Below are positions 37,044 through 44,885 of a stretch of DNA of 64,000 nucleotides, piece after piece. The translations under genes were made by a program, and so were the position numbers. Location: contig NZ_SBKP01000010.1 of the NCBI RefSeq assembly GCF_004122115.1, positions 1 through 64,000 on the forward strand, given 5' to 3'. The notes beneath the pieces are model-generated. The model was not told the origin of the DNA. It saw only the letters and a list, made by a program, of their open reading frames with translations, and searched no databases. Within the stretch, counting starts at the first letter, position 1. Each line of letters begins with the position of its first letter. The stretch comes from Sphingobium fluviale. Its GTDB lineage: Bacteria; Pseudomonadota; Alphaproteobacteria; Sphingomonadales; Sphingomonadaceae.

Positions 37044-38483
37044 TTACGCGACGTTGTCTATACCCAGCTCGGTCAGTTTGCGATAAAGTGTCGAGCGGCC
37101 GATGCCCAGCCGCCGCGCGACCTCGGTCATGCGGCCGCGATAATGGCCGATAGCGAGGCGGATCACGTCTGCCTCGATATCCGCGAGCTGACGGATATGG
37201 CCGGTCTGTTCATAGAGGGTGATTGCGCCGCCGTCGTTATGATCGGCATTGTCTGCCGCATTTGTATGGCCCGGAATCAGTGTACGGGCCTGCGCGGCGA
37301 TCTGAGGGAAATCCTGGGGACCAAGGAAATCGCCCTCGCATAATACCGCAGCGCGAAACAGCACATTCTGGAGCTGGCGGACATTACCGGGCCAGTCATG
37401 CTGCATCAGCAGGCCAAGCGCCTCGTTGGTGATGCTCAGGTTCTTGAGGCCGTGCTGGCTGGAAAGCCGCGCGAGCAGATGACGTGCCAGCGCCGGAATA
37501 TCCGTGCTGCGCTCCCGCAACGGCGGCACGGTGACGTGCATCACGTTGAGGCGATAGAACAGGTCTTCGCGGAAGCGCCCGGCGGCGACTTCCTCCTCCA
37601 GCACCTTATTGGTCGCTGCGATGACGCGCACGTCAATGTGGGTGGGCAGGCGTGCGCCCAGTGGCTGCACCTCGCCATCCTGCAAAACACGGAGCAGCTT
37701 CACCTGCGCATCCAGCGGCATTTCGCTTACTTCATCGAGGAAGATAGTCCCCATATCAGCGTCTACAAATTTGCCGATCTGCCGCTCGAACGCGCCGGTG
37801 AACGCGCCGCGCTCGTGGCCGAACAATTCCGATTCGACGAGGTTGGCGGGAATGGCGCCGCAGTTGACCGCGACCATGCGGTTGCGGTGGCGAGGCGACG
37901 CGGCATGGATAGCCTGCGCGATCACTTCCTTGCCGACGCCGCTTTCGCCCTCGATCAGCACCGGGACGCGGGCACGCGCGGCCTTGGCGGCAATGGCGAG
38001 CGCGGCTAGGAAATGCGGAGCGCCGCCGACTATCTCGTTGAAGGCCAGCGGCGCGGTTAGCTTTTCCGTCAGTGGACGCAACTCACCGGAGCGTTCCTCT
38101 GCGCGGTCCAGCGTGGCGTTGAGTGCCGCCAGCAGCCTGTCTGGCGCGATAGGCTTGGCGAGATAGTCGCTCGCGCCTGCGCGCATTGCCTCCACCGCAT
38201 CCAGCACATCGTTCTGAGAGGTTATGACCAAAATAGGCAGAGAAGGTCGACGTTCACGGATTTGACGGATGGTCTCCACCGGCTTCATGGCGGGGTTCCA
38301 ATGGTCTATCAGCACCGCATCCAGCTGCATTCCGTCGCGCGTGCCAAGTGTGGCGAGCGCGGCATCCTGATCGCTGGCATAGATGGTGCGCCATCCCGCA
38401 CGCGCTGCCAGCGCCGAAACCAGGCGCTTCTGCGCCGGTTCGTCGTCTATCAGCAGCAATAGCGGCATACCATTGAGCGCCAT
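37044..38483 (-). CDS. Sigma-54-dependent response regulator (NtrC family)
   Basis: A 479-residue activator with three domains. The receiver has acidic Asp13/Asp14, phospho-acceptor Asp60 and Lys110 in YLAKP. The AAA+ domain has Walker A GESGVGKE (179-186), GAFTGA (226-231), which is the sigma-54 contact loop, and Walker B FLDEVSEMP. The C-terminal Fis-type helix-turn-helix has MTEVARRLGIGRSTLYRKL. The D-H-W-N-P sequence after Asp60 departs from the usual D-x-x-M-P. The ATG at 38483 follows TAGG; an in-frame TTG at 38486 is an alternative. No histidine kinase gene is adjacent, so it is an orphan here. Confidence 0.9.
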   Translation of the reverse strand: MALNGMPLLLLIDDEPAQKRLVSALAARAGWRTIYASDQDAALATLGTRDGMQLDAVLIDHWNPAMKPVETIRQIRERRPSLPILVITSQNDVLDAVEAMRAGASDYLAKPIAPDRLLAALNATLDRAEERSGELRPLTEKLTAPLAFNEIVGGAPHFLAALAIAAKAARARVPVLIEGESGVGKEVIAQAIHAASPRHRNRMVAVNCGAIPANLVESELFGHERGAFTGAFERQIGKFVDADMGTIFLDEVSEMPLDAQVKLLRVLQDGEVQPLGARLPTHIDVRVIAATNKVLEEEVAAGRFREDLFYRLNVMHVTVPPLRERSTDIPALARHLLARLSSQHGLKNLSITNEALGLLMQHDWPGNVRQLQNVLFRAAVLCEGDFLGPQDFPQIAAQARTLIPGHTNAADNADHNDGGAITLYEQTGHIRQLADIEADVIRLAIGHYRGRMTEVARRLGIGRSTLYRKLTELGIDNVA

Positions 38484-38640
38484 CAATCATCCTAATATGG
38501 TGACGCACCGGAATAGTCTGCCAAGGTAAAAACGATGTTAATCAGTAAAGCATTGTGCGATTCTGTCCTTGTCGCAGCCGCATGATACCCCTAAGTGAAG
38601 CGTTTGGGATCAAATAGACAGTGTGATACGGGGAGTTAAC

Positions 38641-38763
38641 ATGGCATCTGGCAACGATATGAAGATGGCGGAAGAAACCTATTCGGGCTTCATTGGACTC
38701 GTCAAATGGGGCACGATCCTTACTGCTGTCGTCGCGGTAATCGTCGTCCTGCTCATAGCCTGA
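38641..38763 (+). CDS. aa3-type cytochrome c oxidase subunit IV-like small membrane protein
   Basis: A 40-residue protein, MASGNDMKMAEETYSGFIGL followed by VKWGTI and one C-terminal hydrophobic helix. The Y-x-G-F-x-x-L-x-K-W-G-T pattern and the single helix match the bacterial aa3-type oxidase subunit IV family. That family is commonly found in front of the pnt genes in alphaproteobacteria. GGGGAG lies six bases upstream of the ATG. It is 22 bases from pntAA and probably the first gene of that operon. A direct link to cytochrome oxidase is not shown, as no cox gene is nearby. Confidence 0.75.
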   Translation: MASGNDMKMAEETYSGFIGLVKWGTILTAVVAVIVVLLIA

Positions 38764-38785
38764 CGGTCATAACAGGGGACCAACT

Positions 38786-39907
38786 GTGAAAATAGCGGTA
38801 TTGAGGGAGCTTGCCGTTGGCGAGCGACGGGTTGCTGCCAGTCCTGAGACGGTGAAGAAGTTCATCGCGCTGGGCGCTGAAGTTGCTGTAGAAGCAGGTG
38901 CGGGCCTTACCGCATCCATCGCGGATGCGGATTATGCAGCTGCTGGCGCCAGCGTCGGGGATCGCAAAGCGACGCTGAAAGAGGCCGATATCATCCTAGG
39001 TGTGCAGGGGCCTGCAGTTGATTCGCTCGGTGGGCAGAAGGCAGGCGCGATGCTGGCGGCGGGGTTAAACCCGTTCGGTGAGCGCGCACGGGTGGATGCC
39101 TATGCTGCGGCCGGGATCGAGGCGCTGGCGATGGAGTTCATGCCGCGCATCACGCGCGCGCAGTCGATGGACATTCTCTCGTCGCAGTCGAACCTGTCCG
39201 GCTATAAGGCTGTGCTTGATGCCGCCGCGGAATATGGCAAGGCCTTCCCGATGATGATGACGGCGGCAGGCACGGTCAGCGCCGCCAAGGTGTTCGTCAT
39301 GGGCGTGGGCGTTGCGGGCCTGCAGGCAATCGCGACCGCGCGTCGTCTGGGCGCTCAGGTCTCGGCCACGGATGTTCGTTCGGCGACCCGCGAGCAGATC
39401 GAAAGCCTCGGCGCCAAGGCGATCTTCGTTGAGGACGTGAAGGGCATCGAAGGCGAAGGTTCGGGCGGCTATGCCACCGAGATGTCCGATGAATACAAGG
39501 CTGCACAGGCAGCTCTGGTCTCCAGCCATATCGCCAAGCAAGACATCGTGATCACCACCGCGCTGATTCCGGGACGCCCGGCCCCGCGCCTCATCTCCGA
39601 CGCGCAGATTGCGAGCATGAAGCCGGGCAGCGTGATCGTCGATCTTGCTGTCGAGCAGGGCGGCAATGTCGAAGGAGCAGTCGCTGGCGAGGTCGTCACG
39701 GTGCATGGCGTCAAGATCGTCGGCCACAAGAATGTGCCTTCGCGCCTCGCCACCGATGCCTCGGCGCTGTTCTCGCGCAACATCTTCAACTTCCTTTCTG
39801 CCTTCTGGGACAAGGAAAAGAACGCGCCAGTGCTCGACGAAGAGATCGGTAATGCTATCCGCCTTACCAAGGATGGCAAGGTCGTCAACGAGCGGCTGCT
39901 GGGGTGA
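38786..39907 (+). CDS. pntAA: Proton-translocating NAD(P) transhydrogenase, alpha subunit part 1
   Basis: A 373-residue NAD(H)-binding domain I of the three-gene transhydrogenase, which couples hydride transfer between NADH and NADP+ to proton movement. Visible features are KIAVLRELAVGERRVAASPETV, the mobile-loop region, the Rossmann segment KVFVMGVGVAGLQAIATARRLGA, and TALIPGRPAPRLIS. The start is a GTG at 38786. Its stop overlaps the start of the AT-rich gene (GTGA at 39904) instead of leading directly to pntAB. Confidence 0.95.
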   Translation: MKIAVLRELAVGERRVAASPETVKKFIALGAEVAVEAGAGLTASIADADYAAAGASVGDRKATLKEADIILGVQGPAVDSLGGQKAGAMLAAGLNPFGERARVDAYAAAGIEALAMEFMPRITRAQSMDILSSQSNLSGYKAVLDAAAEYGKAFPMMMTAAGTVSAAKVFVMGVGVAGLQAIATARRLGAQVSATDVRSATREQIESLGAKAIFVEDVKGIEGEGSGGYATEMSDEYKAAQAALVSSHIAKQDIVITTALIPGRPAPRLISDAQIASMKPGSVIVDLAVEQGGNVEGAVAGEVVTVHGVKIVGHKNVPSRLATDASALFSRNIFNFLSAFWDKEKNAPVLDEEIGNAIRLTKDGKVVNERLLG

Positions 39908-40701
39908 GGGTACTAGGCCACTTAGTGGCTCTCGTTTACGCTTGTCTTACTTGGGCGTTTCCCAGCGCAGGCATGGCGAAGGGCGTAACTGCCTTTAGCA
40001 ACGTCTGGATTGTGGTTGCTGAGAGCGCACCTGCCGACGAGTTTGTTGTTCACCCCAAGGAAGTGGTTTTTAAGCAGAGAGTTCTACCGACTGGAGCCGC
40101 GCAAATTCAAAGCGACTACGAGGGTATTGATGGAAAAAATGCCGCGCAAAGTGGTGCGCAGTTAATTGAACTTCGAGCAGAAGGCAAAGCTATTTTCTGC
40201 TCAACAGATATGGGGCACGACTTTGAATATAACAATACATGGATTGGACGCAAAAACAGAGTAAGATGTTTTTCTGACGATGACTTAGATGGAGATTTCG
40301 ACCAAAGTTTTTGGGGATATAATTCTGTAAAAGAACTCCCTACGCTCGTTGGTATAATTCCAGATAAGTTGGAGCAGGCAGTTTCTATTCCTTACTCCCG
40401 AATAAATCCCAATGATTTTAAACAAAAATACTTTGTCGCTGTGTTTTTTACAGGAAAGTCGTTCATCAGGGGGAATCTTGAGTTTGATATCAGGTATGGT
40501 GAAGATGGTCGGTGGGGTTACTTTAATTCCCCTAAAATATCTCCCGGACAGATTAAATCTTACCCTGATATTATGACGATAATGGGATCGATTATCTCGG
40601 CTAAGCGTGCAGATGAATCCAGTGTCCGCGTAAAAGTTCTGCGCATGATGCCAGCACAGCCATTTGGTATAACTGTGATGAAGTTTACGTACTTTATGTA
40701 G
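39904..40701 (+). CDS. AT-rich secreted protein of unknown function embedded in the pnt operon
   Basis: A 265-residue protein. Residues 1-26 look like a signal peptide (VLGHLVALVYACLTWAFPSAGMAKG). The mature part has no family I recognise: mixed alpha/beta, rich in Asn, Lys and Phe, with DDDLDGDFDQSFWGYN in the middle and a beta-strand-like end KVLRMMPAQPFGITVMKFTYFM. The start is a GTG inside the pntAA stop. The core (40201-40620) is about 39% GC by my count, whereas the first 120 bases are 53-58%. The stop is nine bases before pntAB. Codon use (ATA, AAA, TTT) is unlike the neighbours, which suggests acquired DNA. Confidence 0.75.
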   Translation: MRVLGHLVALVYACLTWAFPSAGMAKGVTAFSNVWIVVAESAPADEFVVHPKEVVFKQRVLPTGAAQIQSDYEGIDGKNAAQSGAQLIELRAEGKAIFCSTDMGHDFEYNNTWIGRKNRVRCFSDDDLDGDFDQSFWGYNSVKELPTLVGIIPDKLEQAVSIPYSRINPNDFKQKYFVAVFFTGKSFIRGNLEFDIRYGEDGRWGYFNSPKISPGQIKSYPDIMTIMGSIISAKRADESSVRVKVLRMMPAQPFGITVMKFTYFM

Positions 40702-40710
40702 GGGAATATC

Positions 40711-40995
40711 ATGGATTTCATTTCCATACTTTCGATTTTCGTGATGGCCTGTTTCGTCGGCTATTATGTAGTCTGGTCGGTTACGCCGGCTTTGCACACG
40801 CCGCTGATGGCGGTGACGAACGCAATTTCGTCGGTCATTATCGTCGGCGCGCTGATCGCGGCTGCCGAGGGCGGTGATGGCCTTGCCAAGTGGCTTGGCC
40901 TTGCGGGCGTTGTCTTCGCCAGCGTGAACATCTTCGGCGGCTTTGCCGTGACAGAGCGCATGCTTGCCATGTACAAGAAGAAGGAGCGCAAGTGA
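40711..40995 (+). CDS. pntAB: Proton-translocating NAD(P) transhydrogenase, alpha subunit part 2
   Basis: A 94-residue membrane piece of the alpha subunit (domain IIa) with about three to four helices. The family pattern FISILSIFVMACFVGYYVVW, then VTPALHTPLMAVTNAISSVI and a Lys-rich end (MYKKKERK), is clear. GGGGAA lies upstream of the ATG. The stop overlaps the pntB start by one base (TGATG), so those two are tightly coupled, whereas an AT-rich gene separates it from pntAA. Confidence 0.95.
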   Translation: MDFISILSIFVMACFVGYYVVWSVTPALHTPLMAVTNAISSVIIVGALIAAAEGGDGLAKWLGLAGVVFASVNIFGGFAVTERMLAMYKKKERK

Positions 40996-42413
40996 TGCAT
41001 GAGGTAGCTCAGCTTCCCTGGGGGGTGGCGCTGGCCTATTTGGTGGCAGGCGTGCTCTTTATCTTCGCGCTGCGCGGGCTTTCCAGCCCGGCGACCAGCC
41101 GCGCGGGCAACCGCTATGGCATGGCAGGTATGGGCATCGCGATCGCGACTACGCTCTATACCCATGATGTTGTGGCTCTGCCTGAGATCATCGGCGCGAT
41201 CGCCATTGGCGGCGTGATCGGCTTTATCACCGCGCGCAGAATCGCGATGACGGACATGCCTCAGCTTGTGGCGGCGTTCCACTCGCTGGTCGGCATGGCG
41301 GCAGTTGTGGTGGGTGCGGCGGCTTATCTGAGCCCGGCGGCTTTCGGCATTGCTGACCCGGCGACCGGCGAGATTTTCGCCGCCAGCCGCATCGAGATGG
41401 GCCTTGGCGTCGCCATCGGCGCGATCACCTTCTCAGGCTCGGTCATCGCGTTCCTGAAGCTCAATGGCAATATGTCGGGCAAACCGATCCTGCTGCCTAT
41501 GCGCCATGTCATCAATCTGGGCACCTTGCTCGGCATCCTCGGCCTTGTGGCCTATTTCACGCAGGATCAGGCGCCTTGGGTGTTCTGGACCGTGACGGCA
41601 TTGAGCTTCCTCATCGGCTTCCTGCTCATCATCCCGATCGGCGGGGCGGACATGCCGGTCGTCGTCTCGATGCTGAACAGCTATTCGGGCTGGGCTGCCG
41701 CCGCCATGGGCTTCACGCTTGGCAACACCGCGATGATCATCACCGGCGCGCTGGTGGGTAGCTCCGGCGCGATCCTCTCCTACATCATGTGCAAGGCGAT
41801 GAACCGCGGGTTCCTCTCCGTAATCGCGGGCGGCTTCGGCGCCGAAGCCGCTGTATCCGGTGGCGAAGCGAAGGAACAGCGCCCGTGGAAGCGTGGTTCG
41901 GCGGACGACGCCGCGTTCCTGATGCAACAGGCCGAGAGCGTCATCATCGTCCCCGGCTATGGCATGGCGGTGTCGCAGGCGCAGCATGCGCTGCGCGAAA
42001 TGGGCGACCTGCTGAAGAAAGAGGGTGTCTCGGTCAAATATGCGATTCACCCGGTCGCGGGCCGTATGCCCGGCCATATGAACGTGCTGCTTGCCGAAGC
42101 GAACGTGCCTTATGATGAGGTGTTTGAGCTGGAGGACATCAACAGCGAGTTCAGCCAGGCAGACGTCGCCTTCGTAATCGGCGCGAACGATGTGACCAAC
42201 CCGGCAGCCAAGACCGACAAGACCTCGCCGATCTACGGCATGCCGATCCTTGAGGTCGCCAACGCCAAGTCGGTGCTGTTCGTAAAGCGCAGCATGGGCG
42301 GTGTTGGCTATGCCGGTGTCGACAATGACGTTTTCTACATGGACAACACCATGATGCTGCTGGCCGACGCCAAGAAGATGGTCGAGGATATCGTCAAGGC
42401 GCTCGCGCACTGA
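40995..42413 (+). CDS. pntB: Proton-translocating NAD(P) transhydrogenase, beta subunit
   Basis: A 472-residue subunit with membrane domain II and the NADP(H)-binding domain III. The membrane part has ITARRIAMTDMPQLVAAFHSLVGMAA and an AGADMP-like GGADMPVVVSMLNSYSGWAAAAMGF. The C-terminal domain has IVPGYGMAVSQAQHALREM (Rossmann), HPVAGRMPGHMNVLLAEA and VIGANDVTNPAA. The ATG at 40995 is used because the longer frame from 40890 lies inside pntAB. It ends the pnt operon. Confidence 0.96.
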   Translation: MHEVAQLPWGVALAYLVAGVLFIFALRGLSSPATSRAGNRYGMAGMGIAIATTLYTHDVVALPEIIGAIAIGGVIGFITARRIAMTDMPQLVAAFHSLVGMAAVVVGAAAYLSPAAFGIADPATGEIFAASRIEMGLGVAIGAITFSGSVIAFLKLNGNMSGKPILLPMRHVINLGTLLGILGLVAYFTQDQAPWVFWTVTALSFLIGFLLIIPIGGADMPVVVSMLNSYSGWAAAAMGFTLGNTAMIITGALVGSSGAILSYIMCKAMNRGFLSVIAGGFGAEAAVSGGEAKEQRPWKRGSADDAAFLMQQAESVIIVPGYGMAVSQAQHALREMGDLLKKEGVSVKYAIHPVAGRMPGHMNVLLAEANVPYDEVFELEDINSEFSQADVAFVIGANDVTNPAAKTDKTSPIYGMPILEVANAKSVLFVKRSMGGVGYAGVDNDVFYMDNTMMLLADAKKMVEDIVKALAH

Positions 42414-42419
42414 TCCAAC

Positions 42420-42454
42420 AAAAAAGGGGGTGCGGCCCGAAGGCGCGCACCCCC
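42420..42454 (-). terminator. Terminator between pntB and the alpha/beta hydrolase gene
   Basis: GGGGGTGCG at 42426-42434 pairs with CGCACCCCC. The stem is preceded on the plus strand by six A (42420-42425), which become the U-run for leftward transcription of the hydrolase gene. A second perfect 7-base stem, GAGGCGT/ACGCCTC, lies at 42471-42490. The first hairpin may also serve pntB, but there is no T-run on that side. Confidence 0.65.
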
Positions 42455-42584
42455 ATGAAGTGCCGAGGAGGAGGCGTGGGAAGACGCCTCTGACCGGAAG
42501 AGGAAACGGTGTTTCATCCGCTGGTCGATTGCTTGGCTACACCGCGTGCGGTCAAGCTTCGTTGACCTGCATCAACAATGCGCC

Positions 42585-43469
42585 TCAACCGAGAAATTTC
42601 CTCACCGCCGCCGTGAACTTCTCCGGATGGTCGAGCATTATCTGGTGCGCGCTCGGCCCTATGCCCGTCAGAGTGAGGGCCTTCACCCCCGCATAGGCCG
42701 CCTTAAATCGCTGTAATTGCGCCCTATCAAGCCGGGGTGTGCCGGGCAGCGCAGGTACAACGGTCAGTGGGCAGGCAAGCGCGCGCAACTTCGCGGTCAG
42801 GTCTGTCTGCGCCAGTTCGGTCAGCGCCTGCGCGATCACCCTTGGGTCGCTATCCCGCCCGCCCGGCGTTTGGCGCACCATATCGGTCAGCATCTGTCGC
42901 CCCGCCTTGGTGCCGGTGAAATAGCCGTTCAACTGCGTGGCGAGATAGCCATAGCCCTGCGCTGTGCCACCTAGCATTGCCGCCCCATCGGGCAGCATAT
43001 CCACCACCATGATGCGCGCTGGCTTCACGTCTGGGCGCAGGCCAAGCATCAGCGCAACTGTGCCGCCCATGCTGTGTCCGATGATCGCCGGCGCGCGCAG
43101 CCCATGCGTGTTGATATAGCGTGCCAGATCTGCAGTGAGTGGATCGAGCAGCGGCCCGGCTGCGTTGGCGCCTGCGGGGCGTTTGGCAAAGCCGCTGACA
43201 TGCACGAGATGCAACCGATGGCCGCTGAGCCGTTTGACGAGGGACGCCCAGATTGCGGGGCTGCTGGCAAGGCCGGGGATCAGCAATATGTCGCGCCCGC
43301 CAGCCTTCAGATCCCCGCGAAGTATCACGCCAATACGCTGGGACGTGAACGGAGCGTTCGCCGTCGCCCTTCCTCCCAGCGAGCCTAAAACGCCATAAGC
43401 TGCGGCGCCCAATGCGCCGCGAATCACTGCGCGCCGTGTGCCGTCAAATTCGGCTGCTTTATCAATCAT
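42585..43469 (-). CDS. Alpha/beta hydrolase with Tat-type signal
   Basis: A 294-residue hydrolase. The N-terminus GTRRAVIRGALGAAAYGVLG has a twin-arginine pair and a hydrophobic stretch, suggesting Tat export. The fold's oxyanion segment is ILLIPGLASSPAIW and the nucleophile elbow is GHSMGG. A C-terminal His lies in the GPSAHQIMLDHPEKF block, which completes a catalytic triad with an Asp in the preceding strand. The substrate is unknown. The ATG at 43469 is used; a TTG directly before it is in frame. It is divergent from the serine-hydrolase gene. Confidence 0.87.
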   Translation of the reverse strand: MIDKAAEFDGTRRAVIRGALGAAAYGVLGSLGGRATANAPFTSQRIGVILRGDLKAGGRDILLIPGLASSPAIWASLVKRLSGHRLHLVHVSGFAKRPAGANAAGPLLDPLTADLARYINTHGLRAPAIIGHSMGGTVALMLGLRPDVKPARIMVVDMLPDGAAMLGGTAQGYGYLATQLNGYFTGTKAGRQMLTDMVRQTPGGRDSDPRVIAQALTELAQTDLTAKLRALACPLTVVPALPGTPRLDRAQLQRFKAAYAGVKALTLTGIGPSAHQIMLDHPEKFTAAVRKFLG

Positions 43470-43666
43470 CAAGTCGTCACTGCCATGATATGCCCCGCTG
43501 TGCGCGGCGGGTTCCTCAAATTAACCGATTATTTGAATCATTCGTCGCATAATCCCTCCATTGAGCGCGAAAAACAGGGCTAAACCTGTTCTTGGGGCAC
43601 CGTGCGGCATAGATATAAGCACGATTGCAGGGTCGTCGAGGGCAGATAATCGGGTGTGCGGGTCGA

Positions 43667-44842
43667 ATGAAGGTTAAACGAGGCGGTAAGGCCGATTATC
43701 GGTGTGGCAGCGGAAAGCAGAGCCAGAGTCGGCAGCATTGGCCCAAAGCTCTCGCGGCGTTCATACTTGCGGGCGGCATGATGGCAGCCAGCACATTTTC
43801 TACCAGTCAGGCCGTGCCGCCTGCCTCGTTCACATCTCCGCTTCGCTTAACTGAAATTTCGCCACAGGAGCGCCGAGCAAAGGCGCCTGCCGCCTTGCGC
43901 GTCCAGATCGAGACGCTGGGCAGCAGCTTCAATGGCACGGTGGCGATTTCTGTGCGCCCGGTCGATGCCGACTGGGAGGCCGCCTACAACGCAGATAGCC
44001 TGATGCCGCAGCAGAGCGTGTCAAAGCTGTGGGTGGCGATGGCAGCGCTCGATGCCGTCGATCGCGGCAAGCTGACGCTGCTTGATCCTGTTACAGTCCG
44101 CCCCGATGATCTGACGTTATTTCATCAGCCGCTCGCCGCGATGGTACGCAGCACAGGCTACACAACTGATGTGGCGGATCTGATGACCCGCGCCATGACC
44201 GAGAGCGACAATACCGCCAACGATGTGGTGCTACGCCAGATAGGCGGGCCGGAGGCGATTCGCGGCTATCTCGCGCGGCGCTTCCTCGCCAATATCCGGT
44301 TTGGCCCCGGCGAGCGGGTGCTGCAGAGCACTACGGCGGGCCTCGAATGGAATCAGAGCATGGCGATGGGCAGAGGGTTTTATGCCGCCCGCTCCGCCCT
44401 ACCGAAATCGGTGCGGGAAAAGGCGCTAAACGACTATCTGGCGAATCCGATGGATGGCGCGGCGGCGAGCAGCATTACGCTGGCGCTGGCTCGGTTGAAG
44501 CGGGGAGAGATGCTCTCGCCCGCGTCCACGGCCTATCTGCTAGCCGTGATGCACGAGGCCAAGACCGGCCGCCAACGCATCAAGGGTGGTGTCCCCGCGG
44601 GCTGGAGCTATGCGCACAAGACCGGGACCGGACAAGAGCTATACCCCCGTGCGACCGGCTTCAACGATGTCGGCATCATGACCGCGCCCGATGGGACCAG
44701 CTATGCGGTGGCAGTGATGATCGCGAGCACGACGGTCTCGATCCCGGAACGCTGGGCGGTGATGCAGGGCGTGGCGCGTGCAGTAGCGGCTTATCATGAC
44801 GGGCCGGTGATGGATCAAAGGTTCAGCTACGCCACCAAATAA
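43667..44842 (+). CDS. Class A beta-lactamase-like serine hydrolase
   Basis: A 391-residue exported protein of the penicillin-binding/beta-lactamase fold. A hydrophobic segment with a likely signal-peptidase site (KALAAFILAGGMMAASTFSTSQA) follows a basic start. Catalytic motifs are Ser117-Val-Ser-Lys120, Ser180-Asp-Asn182 and Lys318-Thr-Gly-Thr-Gly. The omega-loop motif E-x-x-L-N of class A enzymes is not seen; after SDN the corresponding stretch reads GPGERVLQSTTAGLEW. Beta-lactam hydrolysis is therefore uncertain, and a role as a cell-wall or ester hydrolase is possible. The ATG at 43667 is preferred over a TTG at 43625. Confidence 0.82.
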   Translation: MKVKRGGKADYRCGSGKQSQSRQHWPKALAAFILAGGMMAASTFSTSQAVPPASFTSPLRLTEISPQERRAKAPAALRVQIETLGSSFNGTVAISVRPVDADWEAAYNADSLMPQQSVSKLWVAMAALDAVDRGKLTLLDPVTVRPDDLTLFHQPLAAMVRSTGYTTDVADLMTRAMTESDNTANDVVLRQIGGPEAIRGYLARRFLANIRFGPGERVLQSTTAGLEWNQSMAMGRGFYAARSALPKSVREKALNDYLANPMDGAAASSITLALARLKRGEMLSPASTAYLLAVMHEAKTGRQRIKGGVPAGWSYAHKTGTGQELYPRATGFNDVGIMTAPDGTSYAVAVMIASTTVSIPERWAVMQGVARAVAAYHDGPVMDQRFSYATK

Positions 44843-44885
44843 GCTTTGATTTGGCAGGGGCAGCCTGCTCGGCTATCCCGCCATC

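Noticed and set aside
40285..40797. 170-codon minus-strand frame in the AT-rich insert
   Set aside because: Considered because the insert is foreign-looking, but it lacks a ribosome-binding site, runs into pntAB, and the plus-strand gene has a signal peptide and fits the operon.
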